Source of the DNA: Candidatus Yaniella excrementavium | Lineage (GTDB): Bacteria > Actinomycetota > Actinomycetes > Actinomycetales > Micrococcaceae | Direction: 5' to 3' | Length of the DNA stretch: 64,000 nucleotides | Assembly (NCBI GenBank): GCA_019115865.1 | Contig: DXCT01000085.1 | Span: forward strand, 58,067 to 122,066 | Part shown: positions 55,496 through 64,000 of the stretch, piece by piece | How positions within the stretch are numbered: the stretch's first letter is position 1 | How the letters are laid out: the number at the start of each line of letters is the position of its first letter | Notes under the pieces: generated by a model | Databases searched by the model: none | What the model was told of the DNA's origin: nothing | What the model saw: the letters and a program-made list of their open reading frames with translations, nothing else | Made by a program: the position numbers and the translations under genes

Positions 55496-55957
55496 ATGAC
55501 TTATAATCCCGAAATAGCCACGATTATTGCGCAGGCTGGGGGCGGTGAACAAGGCGGCTCCAGCATGTTTATGCTCATCATGTTGGCAGTATTGGGCCTG
55601 TTGTTCTTCATGATGATTCGCCGCAGCCGCAAAACGATGAAGAAGCAACAGGAGCAGCGTGCTTCTATGGAACCGGGCATGGACGTGATGACTACATTCG
55701 GTCTCTACGGCACGGTTGTTGATGTGAACCATGACGACAATAAAGCCACGCTTGAACTGTCACCAGGCCAGTATGCAACCATCCATCTGCAGGCTGTCGG
55801 CCAAGTGATTGAAGAACCCACCGACGATGCGCTACCAGAATCTGACATCACGGTTGATGACGTTCCAGATTACCCTGAGCAGCCTTCCACCGAAACGCTA
55901 GATAACGAATACGGATCAGAATACAAAAACGATCCACGCGATGATCGAGACCGTTAA
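55496..55957 (+). CDS. yajC: Preprotein translocase accessory protein YajC
   Basis: The ATG at 55496 gives 153 residues. A single transmembrane helix (SMFMLIMLAVLGLLFFMMIRR) is followed by the conserved KQQEQRASMEPGMDVMTTFGLYGTVV domain and an acidic tail. YajC associates with SecDF. It is the first of yajC-secD-secF. The 171-nt gap after ruvB should hold its promoter. Confidence 0.93.
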   Translation: MTYNPEIATIIAQAGGGEQGGSSMFMLIMLAVLGLLFFMMIRRSRKTMKKQQEQRASMEPGMDVMTTFGLYGTVVDVNHDDNKATLELSPGQYATIHLQAVGQVIEEPTDDALPESDITVDDVPDYPEQPSTETLDNEYGSEYKNDPRDDRDR

Positions 55958-56004
55958 CTTACTTCCGTATTCAATACAACCAAGCAATCGAAGGCCCCTG
56001 ACCT

Positions 56005-57744
56005 ATGGCGTCTAAGACCCCTCAATCCCGCGCCCGGCGATCGCTGGCGTGGTTAACTGCGATTCTCGTTGGCCTAGGAATCATCCTGGGAATCGGTATT
56101 GCAACCAATAATTCCAACGGTGTGCCATTGTTGGCGCTGGATCTCGAGGGCGGTACCCAAATGGTATTGTCCCCAGAAACTTCTACCGGCGAGGCCGTCA
56201 CATCGGACCAGATGAGCCAAGCTGTCGAAATTATTCGTCAACGTGTCGATGGATCTGGTGTTTCTGAAGCGGAAATTAATACCCAGGGCGACAATAATGT
56301 CGTGGTATCGATGCCTGGTTCTCCAGACGAACAAACACGCGAACTTATTCAAGCTTCGGCGAATATGGAGTTTCGCTCGGTGATTACTTCTGGTTCGTTT
56401 ACAGCAGTTCCGGAAGAAGAGCGTACTGACGTATCAGACATTCCAGAACCTGATGCAGAACCCGAACACGGTTCTGATCCCAATTGGATTACACCAGAGC
56501 TCTACCAAGAATTTCAGAGTACCGATTGCACGGCATCCGATGCTCAACAGATCCGTGAGAATCTGCCTGCGGATGAAGCCATCGTCGCGTGTGACTTTGA
56601 CACAGGTTCTAAATACATTTTGGGACCATTAGAAATTTCTGGTGATCAGATTGATTCTGCAGATCACGGAATGTCTCAGACACCTACCGGTGTTTCTGCT
56701 AGTTCATGGGTTGTTAACATTGCCTTTGAAGACGAAGGTGCAGAAAGCTTTCGTGAAGTTACCCAGCGTCTGACAGGTATGAACCCGCCACAAAATCAGT
56801 TCGCGATTTTGTTAGATGGGCAGATCGTATCCGCCCCCGCTTCACAAGCTGTGATTACAGACGGGCGGGCTCAGATTTCTGGGGATTTCGATGAAGAAGG
56901 AGCTGCGCAACTGGCTGAGCAGCTCGAGTACGGTGCACTCCCGATTTCGTTTGAAGTGGAGTCGGAACAGCAGATTTCGGCCACTTTGGGTCAAGACCAG
57001 CTGTTCTGGGGTCTGGTTGCCGGACTCATCGGATTGGGTCTGGTCGCGATTTACCAGTTCTTCCAATACCGGGCCTTGGGCTTGGTCACGTTGTCATCGA
57101 TCGTCATTATGGGCTTACTGACGTATCTGTCAATCGTCTTACTTGGTTGGTCGGATAATTACCGGCTTTCGCTGGCAGGTATCGCAGGAATTATTGTCTC
57201 GATCGGTCTTACGGCAGACTCGTTCATTGTCTACTTTGAACGAATCAAAGATGAAATGCGTAACGGCCGACCTTTCGAGTCAGCGGTGAACTATGGCTGG
57301 GATCGAGCGAAACGAACAATTACTGTCTCGAAGCTCGTAAACGTTTTGGCCGCGGTGGTTTTGTACTTCGTAGCGGTCGGAAACGTCCGCGGATTCGCAT
57401 TCACCCTGGGGCTTACCTCCATAGCGGACCTTATCGTGGTGTTCTTATTTACGCACCCGGTCATGAAGTTACTGGCCACCACTAAATTTTTCGCTAGCGG
57501 GCATCCGATGTCGGGCATGGACCCTTCGCTGCTTGGGCAGAAGCCGCTGTACCAAGGTGCTGGGCGTGTTCGCGAATTCCGTTCAGATGACGCTGTCGCG
57601 CCAACGCGTGGGAAGAAGAACACTAGGTCTAGCAAGGAAGCTCAGAAGCGGCAAACTATTGCAGAACGACGTGCCGCCGAGAGAACTGAAGCATTGCAAA
57701 CAACAAGAGCATCCGACGATAAGCCTGTACAGGAGGACTCATGA
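56005..57744 (+). CDS. secD: Protein translocase subunit SecD
   Basis: The ATG at 56005 gives 579 residues. It has six helices: the first (LTAILVGLGIILGIGIATNN), then a periplasmic-side P1 domain (VEIIRQRVDGSGVSEAEI, ISGDFDEEGAAQLAEQLEYGALP), then five C-terminal helices with GLTADSFIVYFERIKDEMRNG. The P1 domain is enlarged by an acidic stretch (RTDVSDIPEPDAEPEH). The C-terminal tail is Arg/Lys-rich and soluble. It pulls exported proteins across the membrane using the proton gradient. The last codons overlap secF by 4 nt (ATGA). Confidence 0.96.
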   Translation: MASKTPQSRARRSLAWLTAILVGLGIILGIGIATNNSNGVPLLALDLEGGTQMVLSPETSTGEAVTSDQMSQAVEIIRQRVDGSGVSEAEINTQGDNNVVVSMPGSPDEQTRELIQASANMEFRSVITSGSFTAVPEEERTDVSDIPEPDAEPEHGSDPNWITPELYQEFQSTDCTASDAQQIRENLPADEAIVACDFDTGSKYILGPLEISGDQIDSADHGMSQTPTGVSASSWVVNIAFEDEGAESFREVTQRLTGMNPPQNQFAILLDGQIVSAPASQAVITDGRAQISGDFDEEGAAQLAEQLEYGALPISFEVESEQQISATLGQDQLFWGLVAGLIGLGLVAIYQFFQYRALGLVTLSSIVIMGLLTYLSIVLLGWSDNYRLSLAGIAGIIVSIGLTADSFIVYFERIKDEMRNGRPFESAVNYGWDRAKRTITVSKLVNVLAAVVLYFVAVGNVRGFAFTLGLTSIADLIVVFLFTHPVMKLLATTKFFASGHPMSGMDPSLLGQKPLYQGAGRVREFRSDDAVAPTRGKKNTRSSKEAQKRQTIAERRAAERTEALQTTRASDDKPVQEDS

Positions 57745-58766
57745 GTCGCTTAGCAACTTGGGGTAATGAACTGTACACGGGCAAAAAGTCCTATCCGTTC
57801 GTACAAAAGTGGAAGACTTGGTTTACGGTCGCGCTGATCTTACTGGCCGTAGCTGCCGGCATCACTGCCTTGCGCGGTGGCTTCAATATGGGCATCGATT
57901 TTCGTGGCGGCTCGGAATTTACCGTCTCAGGTGTAGAAAACACAGATCCAGCTATTGGTGAAGAGGCCGTTTCTGAAGTCATCCCGGAATCCGAAGCAAC
58001 AGCTACGAATATTGCTGGTGGCACTATTCGAGTTCAGACAACAGAGCTGTCCGATGAACAGACTCTTGAAGTTGCCCAGAATCTGCAACAGGGATACGAG
58101 GTCACCGCTGAAGAGGTGACGTCCAACTTCGTTGGTCCAACCTGGGGGCAAGCTGTATCCGAACAGATGTTTTTCGGTCTGATCGTGTTCCTGGTACTGG
58201 TTGCCTTGTATCTTGCTCTATATTTCCGAACATGGAAGATGTCTGCTGCAGCGATTATCGGCTTGCTGTACGTTGTGATTTTGACGGTAGGTATATACGG
58301 GGCTGTTGGTTTCGAAGTGACCCCTCCTGCCATTATCGGCTTCCTTCTCATTCTGTCGTATTCGCTTTATGACACCGTCGTGGTCTTCGACAAAATACGT
58401 GAGAATACCCAGAATCTAGCGGAGGATCGACAGAGAACGTTTGATGAGCTTGTGAACTTAGCTGTCAACCAAACGTTGGTTCGTTCAATCACCACGTCCA
58501 TTGTAGGTATATTACCGGTAGGATCGATTCTGTTTATTGGTGCGGGACTGCTAGGAGCCGGCACGCTGCGTGATATTTCGCTTTCCATCTTTGTAGGTAT
58601 CATTGTCGGAACTGTCGCCACCTTGTTTATTCAGGCACCGCTGTTTGCGCTGTTGCGGAGAAACGACGACGAGATGAAGTCTCGGGACGAACGAATTTTG
58701 CGTCGTCGGAGCTTTGAAACAGATGAAGAGAATGACAATGACACGGAAACTGCTGCGTCGCAATAA
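57741..58766 (+). CDS. secF: Protein translocase subunit SecF
   Basis: The ATG overlaps the secD stop, giving 341 residues. Helix 1 (FTVALILLAVAAGITALRGGFNMGIDFRGG) leads into GGSEFTV. The conserved FFGLIVFLVLVALYLALYF, VTPPAIIGFLLILSYSLYDTVVVFDKIREN and SLSIFVGIIVGTVATLF follow. It partners SecD and YajC. A terminator follows 20 nt later. Confidence 0.96.
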   Translation: MSRLATWGNELYTGKKSYPFVQKWKTWFTVALILLAVAAGITALRGGFNMGIDFRGGSEFTVSGVENTDPAIGEEAVSEVIPESEATATNIAGGTIRVQTTELSDEQTLEVAQNLQQGYEVTAEEVTSNFVGPTWGQAVSEQMFFGLIVFLVLVALYLALYFRTWKMSAAAIIGLLYVVILTVGIYGAVGFEVTPPAIIGFLLILSYSLYDTVVVFDKIRENTQNLAEDRQRTFDELVNLAVNQTLVRSITTSIVGILPVGSILFIGAGLLGAGTLRDISLSIFVGIIVGTVATLFIQAPLFALLRRNDDEMKSRDERILRRRSFETDEENDNDTETAASQ

Positions 58767-58786
58767 GCCGTAGTAGTGGAATATAT

Positions 58787-58827
58787 GCGCTGTCCTGTAA
58801 TCTTGAATCCAAGTTGCAGGGCAGCGC
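58787..58827 (+). terminator. secF terminator
   Basis: Arms GCGCTGTCCTGTAA and TTGCAGGGCAGCGC pair with two mismatched or wobble positions around a 13-nt loop, followed by TTTATTT. It closes the yajC-secDF unit. Confidence 0.8.
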
Positions 58828-58933
58828 TTTATTTCATATAAATGCTTGAACGTTGCTGGGAATTAGTGGAAACGTGAAGCACGAAGTAAGCTAAGTCTCT
58901 CAAGAAGTATCCAATACAAAAAGGGGAGAAAAC

Positions 58934-61201
58934 GTGGCTTCATCTCACGGCAGCCAGGCAGGCTCTGATGCCCTAGTGCCTGCACGTGGTTTTGGCCGGT
59001 TTTCTCGTCTTGCCGGTCGTGGTTACTCACCGTTATTGGAACCGCTGATACGGACATTGAAAGTCCGTCAGCCAAAAGACGATATTGGCCCCATTATACG
59101 AGCCTTTAACGTGGCCAATTATCATCACCGCGAGCAATACCGCAAGTCCGGCGATCCTTACATTACGCATCCGGTAGCTGTGGCCACGATCCTTGCGGAA
59201 CTGGGACTTACCGGCGAAACCCTAATCGCTGCACTTCTTCACGACACTGTTGAAGATACGGAATATACACTTGAACAGCTGGAAACTGATTTTGGCCCCG
59301 ATGTGACTCTCTTGGTGGACGGGGTCACAAAACTTGATCGTGTTAAATTTGGTGCGGCCGCCGAAGCTGAGACAGTCCGAAAAATGATCATCGCTATGGC
59401 CAAGGACGTTCGTGTCCTGATGATCAAGCTCGCTGACCGACTGCATAATGCTCGAACATGGCGTTATGTTGCGCCAGAATCTTCAGCGCGCAAGGCGAAA
59501 GAGACGCTTGAGATATATGCTGCCCTCGCGCACAGGCTAGGTTTGAACACCATAAAGTGGGAGCTTGAGGATCTATCCTTCGCTGCTTTGACGCCAAAGG
59601 TCTATACCGAGATAGTGCGGTTAGTCGGTGAGCGGACTCCGCAACGTCAAAAGATCGTAGCAAACTTGACCGAGCAGGTAGATAAGGAGCTGCGCTCTTC
59701 AAAAATTCGTGCCACTGTCACTGGGCGCCCGAAGCATTACTACTCCATTTATCAAAAAATGCAGGAGCAGGACAAAGAGTTTAACGAAATCTATGACCTG
59801 CTCGGGATTCGTGTTTTGGTGGAGTCAGTACGTGACTGCTATGCGGTACTGGGAGCGCTTCATTCAAGGTGGTCGCCGATACCCGGCCGGTTCAAAGATT
59901 ACATCGCAATGCCCAAATTCAATATGTACCAGTCATTGCATACCACGGTGATCGGGCCTGGCGGAAAGCGGATCGAGATCCAGATTCGCACTCACGAAAT
60001 GCATCATCGAGCTGAATATGGTGTAGCTGCTCACTGGGCCTATAAACGCGCCGGAACAGCAGACGCAGAAACCCCTGGCTGGCTGAAGACGGTACTGGAT
60101 TGGCAACAAGACGCTTCTGACCCCAATGATTTTCTCGATTCGTTACGGACCGAGATTGGTTCAGCAGAGGTGTACGTGTTTACTCCTAAAGGCGAGATCA
60201 AGGCCCTGCCCTCTGGCTCTACGCCAGTAGATTTCGCGTATAGTGTGCACACACAAGTGGGCCATCGAACAGTTGGTGCCCGGGTGAACGGCCGTCTCGT
60301 ACCGCTGAATACAGTGCTGAACCACGGCGATTCCGTAGAAGTATTCACCGATAAGGATGAGAGTGCTGGACCGTCTCAGGATTGGTTAGGCTTTGTCAGG
60401 TCGGGGCGTGCCCGTAATAGGATCAGGCACTGGTTCTCTAAGGAGCGCCGGGATGAGGTTATCGAACGCGGAAAAGAGCTCCTGACGAAAGAGGCTCGTA
60501 AACATACGCTTTCTCTGCAGCAGATGTTGAGCACCGACACGCTCACAAAAGTTGCTAGCGGTCTGAACTACGAAGATATTCAGGGTCTTTACGCGGGAAT
60601 TGGCGAGGGATCCGTCTCCTTGCAAAACGTTCTGCAGAGAATTGAAAACATCCTTGTACCAGAACCACATAAGGATGAACCCGAACCTGACACGGTATCG
60701 ATCCCTACTATCCCGCAACCTTCTCGTCACGCGGATTCGGGGGTAGTGGTTCCTGGTGCAGGCGATGTACTTGCCAAACTGGCACGATGCTGTGCCCCTG
60801 TTCCGCCAGATCATATCGTGGGTTTTGTCACGAGAGGGTCGGGGATTTCAGTTCATCGAAAAGACTGTCCTAATGTGGTGCACACTCCGGAGGCGGATCG
60901 CCTTATTGAAGTGGAATGGGCGCCGACTTCAGAGGCAGCATTTACCGTAGACATCCTCGTTTTGGCCCTTGACCGAAAACAGTTGCTCTCCGACCTGACC
61001 GTTGTACTCGCAGAGCATCATGTGAATATTCTCTCGGCAAACGTCAAAACGCGACGCGACCGGGTGGCGGAAACAAGCTTCGTTTTCGAGATGGGCGATA
61101 CTGGACACTTGCAACACTTGATGAATACGGTGCGGCAAGTAGATGGTGTATACGATGTTTACCGTCGATCGGATAGGAAGAAAACTTCGTCTACAAACTA
61201 G
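58934..61201 (+). CDS. rel: Bifunctional (p)ppGpp synthetase/hydrolase
   Basis: The GTG at 58934 follows AAGGGGAGAA; 755 residues. The hydrolase HD domain is intact (LIAALLHDTVEDTEYT; later KLADRLHNARTW). The synthetase domain has GRPKHYYSIYQKM and FKDYIAMPKFNMYQSLHT. TGS (VYVFTPKGEIKALPSGSTPVDFAY) and a C-terminal ACT domain follow. It makes and degrades the stringent-response alarmone at the ribosome. Its TAG overlaps the convergent neighbour's stop (shared CTAG). The usual apt gene upstream is missing. Confidence 0.96.
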   Translation: MASSHGSQAGSDALVPARGFGRFSRLAGRGYSPLLEPLIRTLKVRQPKDDIGPIIRAFNVANYHHREQYRKSGDPYITHPVAVATILAELGLTGETLIAALLHDTVEDTEYTLEQLETDFGPDVTLLVDGVTKLDRVKFGAAAEAETVRKMIIAMAKDVRVLMIKLADRLHNARTWRYVAPESSARKAKETLEIYAALAHRLGLNTIKWELEDLSFAALTPKVYTEIVRLVGERTPQRQKIVANLTEQVDKELRSSKIRATVTGRPKHYYSIYQKMQEQDKEFNEIYDLLGIRVLVESVRDCYAVLGALHSRWSPIPGRFKDYIAMPKFNMYQSLHTTVIGPGGKRIEIQIRTHEMHHRAEYGVAAHWAYKRAGTADAETPGWLKTVLDWQQDASDPNDFLDSLRTEIGSAEVYVFTPKGEIKALPSGSTPVDFAYSVHTQVGHRTVGARVNGRLVPLNTVLNHGDSVEVFTDKDESAGPSQDWLGFVRSGRARNRIRHWFSKERRDEVIERGKELLTKEARKHTLSLQQMLSTDTLTKVASGLNYEDIQGLYAGIGEGSVSLQNVLQRIENILVPEPHKDEPEPDTVSIPTIPQPSRHADSGVVVPGAGDVLAKLARCCAPVPPDHIVGFVTRGSGISVHRKDCPNVVHTPEADRLIEVEWAPTSEAAFTVDILVLALDRKQLLSDLTVVLAEHHVNILSANVKTRRDRVAETSFVFEMGDTGHLQHLMNTVRQVDGVYDVYRRSDRKKTSSTN

Positions 61202-61824
61202 TCTTGCGGGCTAGCCACCAAAGCATTGGATTCAGAGACCAGCTGATCTAAACGCTGTATGGCTTGATCCATACCGGGGAAGTGACGTTTGTGATGAAAA
61301 CGTTGCTGAAGATCAGACACATCTAGCAGGCAAGCGAGTTCTTTTGCACAGTCGTAGTGTCGAGCAGTGCGACCGCCGCGCAAGAGATCTTCTACAGTTA
61401 ATTCTGGGCTTGTGACAACTGTGCCACCGATGACGAGAAGATCCTTATCGACAATATCGCTACGTTGCAGATAGTCGATGTTTCGAAACGCCGTTGGGAT
61501 GATCTTTGAGCGGGACCGGGTTCCTTGGTAATTGGCAGTAGACGCTTCAAACATTTCAGGTGCCTGCCCACCAAGGTGAATCCAAGCTGCCGTCAGCATC
61601 GTTGCGGTCCAGTCACCGTCGACCAGCCGTTCACCTGCTAAACGGACGGCCTTGGCGCGTTGCGCAGGGGTATCGGGCGTCGTGACGTCAACATAATACG
61701 GTCCGAATTGTGGTCGTAGCAGCCCGTGGTAAGTCATCGCGGAAAGTTCTGAGGGTGAGAACGGATCGTACGGGACATAAAGGTCGTAATGGTTGGTGAT
61801 TGAATCAAGTGCGAGAAAAACCAT
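61198..61824 (-). CDS. AbiEi-like (type IV antitoxin family) orphan protein
   Basis: The ATG at 61824 gives 208 residues. The pattern ATMLTAAWIHLGGQAPEMFEA, then RSDIVDKDLLVIGGTVVTSPELTVEDLLRGG, resembles the C-terminal part of the AbiEi family, where VTSPERTLxDL is conserved. No AbiEii nucleotidyltransferase gene lies next to it, and no winged-helix N-terminus is obvious. It is conserved at this site in Micrococcales to my recollection. It converges on rel and is followed on the left by overlap at its stop. Function uncertain. Confidence 0.55.
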   Translation of the reverse strand: MVFLALDSITNHYDLYVPYDPFSPSELSAMTYHGLLRPQFGPYYVDVTTPDTPAQRAKAVRLAGERLVDGDWTATMLTAAWIHLGGQAPEMFEASTANYQGTRSRSKIIPTAFRNIDYLQRSDIVDKDLLVIGGTVVTSPELTVEDLLRGGRTARHYDCAKELACLLDVSDLQQRFHHKRHFPGMDQAIQRLDQLVSESNALVASPQD

Positions 61825-61843
61825 AGAACCATGATGGCAAAGA

Positions 61844-61878
61844 ACAGCCCCAGCCGAAGGCGTGTCGGCTGGGGCTGT
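61844..61878 (-). terminator. DUF349 terminator
   Basis: A perfect 14-bp stem (ACAGCCCCAGCCGA and its complement) with a 7-nt loop, 40 nt beyond the DUF349 stop. It also lies just upstream of the AbiEi-like start. Confidence 0.85.
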
Positions 61879-61918
61879 GGATAACTATTTCGCAATGCCT
61901 ATGCGTTCAGCCTTTGCA

Positions 61919-63280
61919 TTATTCACTGGCTGCCTGCACAACCTGCAACCACTGACGACGTGCTTCGAGAGCTTCTTTAGCTGAATTGACCTTCTGCTGA
62001 TCTCCTGCCCGTTCGGCATCCGCGAGATCCTTCTCCAATTGAGCAATTGCATCTTCTAGCTGCGCTTGAGCGGAGTTAGTACGTGCCTTCGTTTCCGGGT
62101 CACTGCGACGCCAATGCTCTTCTTCGAGTTCTGCTAAAGCGCGTTCAAATTTATCGATCTCAGCTTCCATGCGGCTGATGTCCTTGCGGGGAACCCGACC
62201 GGCCGCTTCCCAACGTGTACGGAGATCTTTCATAACGGTGCGCGCTGTATCGATGTCTTTGAACGGCAGCTGCTGCTGGGCTTCTGCAAGGAGTTGTTCC
62301 TTGGTCGCAAGGTTTGCTTCATACTCTCGGTCCACCTCGGCGTTGGCCGCATCGCGAGCATTGAAGAAGACATCTTGTGCACCGCGGAAACGAGCCCAGA
62401 GAGCATCGTCTTCTTTGCGTGAGGCACGAGGGGATTGTTTCCACTCGTTCATCAGATCCCGATACTTCAGCGTTGTTGGGCCCCACTCGGTGGAGTGTTG
62501 CAGAGCTTCGGCACGAGTGATCAGATCTTCTTTGACCTTCTTGGCTTCAGCGTTGCGGGCATCTAACTGTGAGAAAAACGCTCGGCGATTTTTTTCGAAG
62601 GTATTACGGGCAGATCGGAAACGTTTCCACAAAGCATCTTCCGTCGCACGCGGCAGACGGGGACCAGCTTTTTGAACGGTGCGCCACTGGTCAAACAGTT
62701 CGCGCATCTTCGCTGTGGACTGTTTCCACTGGGTCTTCGCTGGATCTTGGGCCGAGATCTCCTCGGCCCGTACAACGATTTCTTCACGGGCGCTTTGTTG
62801 TTCAGCAAGTGCTTTTTCCCGCTGCGCTTGCTGCTCAGCCTGCCGTTCGATGAGAGCGTTACGCAGTGTCTCCGATTGCTCACGAAGGTTGGCCATATTG
62901 CCCACCATTTGGCGTTGGCCGATGGCCTCGTCAATCTGAGCGAGCGTCTTTTCGAGTTCTTTATTGGCCGCATCCGTGTCCAGACGCTGTTTGAGCAACA
63001 ACAGCTGTGTCATAACATCGTCATATTTTCGGACAAAGTAGGCCAGAGCGTCATCTTTGGACGCCTCTGGGACCTGGCCGACTTCAATTTTTTCACCGCC
63101 ATCAAGGAGAGTCACAACACCGTCCTCCGAAATTTCAGCAAATTGCTGAGCTTCCGTAAGATTCGAAGTATATGCCGGAGCCGGTGCAACCGGGGCCGCT
63201 GGCGCTACCTTGGCAGGTGTTACAGAGCTTGGTTTTGGAGCCGCCGGTTTTGGGGCGTCGGGCTGTTGGCTAGGTGTCAC
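61919..63280 (-). CDS. DUF349 domain-containing protein
   Basis: The GTG at 63280 gives 453 residues. A Pro/Ala-rich N-terminus (about 1-35) precedes the repeated DUF349 helices, each with a WR.. or W(K/R)xxP-type core (TAKMRELFDQWRTVQKAGPRLPRATEDALWKRFR; TLKYRDLMNEWKQSPRASRKEDDALW; VMKDLRTRWEAAGRVPRKDISR). The rest is highly charged coiled coil. DUF349 repeats occur in a few families, some linked to RNA-binding or cell-wall/virulence regulation. Function unknown. Divergent from hisS. Confidence 0.92.
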   Translation of the reverse strand: MTPSQQPDAPKPAAPKPSSVTPAKVAPAAPVAPAPAYTSNLTEAQQFAEISEDGVVTLLDGGEKIEVGQVPEASKDDALAYFVRKYDDVMTQLLLLKQRLDTDAANKELEKTLAQIDEAIGQRQMVGNMANLREQSETLRNALIERQAEQQAQREKALAEQQSAREEIVVRAEEISAQDPAKTQWKQSTAKMRELFDQWRTVQKAGPRLPRATEDALWKRFRSARNTFEKNRRAFFSQLDARNAEAKKVKEDLITRAEALQHSTEWGPTTLKYRDLMNEWKQSPRASRKEDDALWARFRGAQDVFFNARDAANAEVDREYEANLATKEQLLAEAQQQLPFKDIDTARTVMKDLRTRWEAAGRVPRKDISRMEAEIDKFERALAELEEEHWRRSDPETKARTNSAQAQLEDAIAQLEKDLADAERAGDQQKVNSAKEALEARRQWLQVVQAASE

Positions 63281-63451
63281 CGCTAAATACTTTCTTCTTA
63301 GGTGGAGATCCCGTCAGCCATCGGAGGACTGTTCTGAGATGGTCACTGTTAGCTTACGGGAAACGCATACAATGGCAGAGTACTTTAAAAAGCAGGCACG
63401 AAAGCGCTCATTGCAGGGTAGACGTGCTTAACCCTTGGAGAATATACCGAC

Positions 63452-64000
63452 ATGTCCCGTAAGACTTCATTATCTGGATTTCACGAATGGTTGCCGCAAG
63501 AGCGTCTCGTCGAACTCCATGTGCTCAATACACTTGCAGAAGTCTTCGAACTCCATGGATTTTCTAGTATCGAAACTCGCGCGGTTGAGTCACTGGGGAC
63601 GCTGCTGCGAAAAGGCGAAATTGATAAAGAGGTGTACACCGTGTCTCGCATCCACGAGACTGATGCACCGGATCCAAATGACACCTCTCGATTGGCCTTG
63701 CACTTCGATCTGACAGTGCCCTTTGCACGGTATGTGACGGAGAACGCCGGTCATCTTACGTTCCCGTTTCGCCGTTATCAGATACAAAAAGTATGGCGCG
63801 GAGAACGCCCGCAAGAAGGCCGCGCCCGGGAGTTTACCCAGGCCGATATTGATGTAGTCGGTGACGGTACGCTTGATTTCCGACACGATATTGACGTTGC
63901 GTTAGTAATGTCCGAGGCATTGTCCAAATTACCGATTGGGCAGTTCGTCATTCGGATCAACAACCGCAAGCTCGCTGAAGGTTTCTATCAGGGTATTGGG
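63452..64000 (+). CDS. hisS: Histidine--tRNA ligase, N-terminal part (cut by window edge)
   Basis: The ATG at 63452 opens 183 codons to the window edge. The class II motif 1 region (TLLRKGEIDKEVYTV, ALHFDLTVPFARYV) and motif 2 with HisRS-specific RRYQIQKVWRGERPQEGRAREF are present. It charges tRNA-His. The ribosome site is TTGGAGAA. A -10-like TACAAT lies at 63368-63373. C-terminus outside the window. Confidence 0.95.
   Translation, partial: MSRKTSLSGFHEWLPQERLVELHVLNTLAEVFELHGFSSIETRAVESLGTLLRKGEIDKEVYTVSRIHETDAPDPNDTSRLALHFDLTVPFARYVTENAGHLTFPFRRYQIQKVWRGERPQEGRAREFTQADIDVVGDGTLDFRHDIDVALVMSEALSKLPIGQFVIRINNRKLAEGFYQGIG

Noticed and set aside
61198-61824. A complete type IV toxin-antitoxin locus
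   Set aside because: No nucleotidyltransferase toxin next to the AbiEi-like gene; the neighbours are rel and DUF349.
63372-63431. 19-codon ORF (MAEYFKKQARKRSLQGRRA) between DUF349 and hisS
   Set aside because: Its ATG overlaps a -10-like TACAAT, the ribosome site is poor, and it has no His-rich leader character, so attenuation of hisS is not supported.

Overview
This window is chromosomal core DNA from an actinobacterium. The best fit is a Micrococcales / Micrococcaceae-like organism (Arthrobacter, Micrococcus, Yaniella or Enteractinococcus type). That rests on gene neighbourhoods and marker families seen here: DUF4191, DUF4192, DUF4193, DUF3093, DUF3710, DUF3159, DUF3000, DUF5998 and DUF7455 proteins, SepH, a second type II topoisomerase, fused CydDC and fused OleBC. 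By eye the GC content is modest for this group and GTG/TTG starts are common. I saw no rRNA, tRNA, CRISPR array, insertion sequence, integrase or prophage. The two edges cut glnA (left) and hisS (right).

Layout. 0-9.2 kb: glnA, an RDD protein, DUF4191, a membrane kinase-like protein, then a minus-strand run pepA - lpdA - sucB - small membrane protein (oxoacid dehydrogenase E2/E3). The lipB-lipA genes that usually sit between sucB and DUF4191 are missing. 9.3-16.4 kb: PAC2, DUF4192, primary sigma factor, DUF7455, and topoisomerase IV ParE. 16.4-21.2 kb: a compact oleA-oleBC-oleD operon for long-chain olefin hydrocarbons, with 1-nt or few-nt overlaps between genes. 21.4-29.3 kb: a BlaI-type repressor with an M56 (BlaR-like) protease, divergent from cydA-cydB-cydDC. 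Two matching inverted repeats lie in the shared promoter region. 29.3-31.8 kb: ParC.

31.9-38.4 kb: a GNAT/acyl-CoA-synthetase fusion, DUF5998, a nucleotide pyrophosphatase/phosphodiesterase, SepH, DUF4193. 38.4-45.6 kb: DUF3093, dut, DUF3710, DUF3159, a TRAM-domain RNA methyltransferase and aconitase; the trk/APC genes often found before the methyltransferase are absent. 45.8-52 kb: a stand-alone WGR protein, an aldo/keto reductase, a PLDc_N membrane peptide, a Rieske protein, RNase D, DUF3000, MsrB and an alpha/beta hydrolase. 52-64 kb: YebC, ruvCAB, yajC-secD-secF, the (p)ppGpp synthetase/hydrolase Rel, an orphan AbiEi-like protein, DUF349 and hisS.

Themes. Central and respiratory metabolism (GS, E2/E3, aconitase, cytochrome bd with its assembly exporter), chromosome maintenance (topo IV, RuvABC, SepH, sigma A) and envelope functions (SecDF-YajC, olefins) are interleaved with little intergenic space. 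Several convergent pairs overlap or nearly touch at their stops. The item most worth following up is the BlaI/M56 pair and its two putative operators, one of which overlaps the likely cydA -35 box. This suggests a beta-lactamase-style signalling pair redirected to control a terminal oxidase. I found no large novel defence or mobile system.
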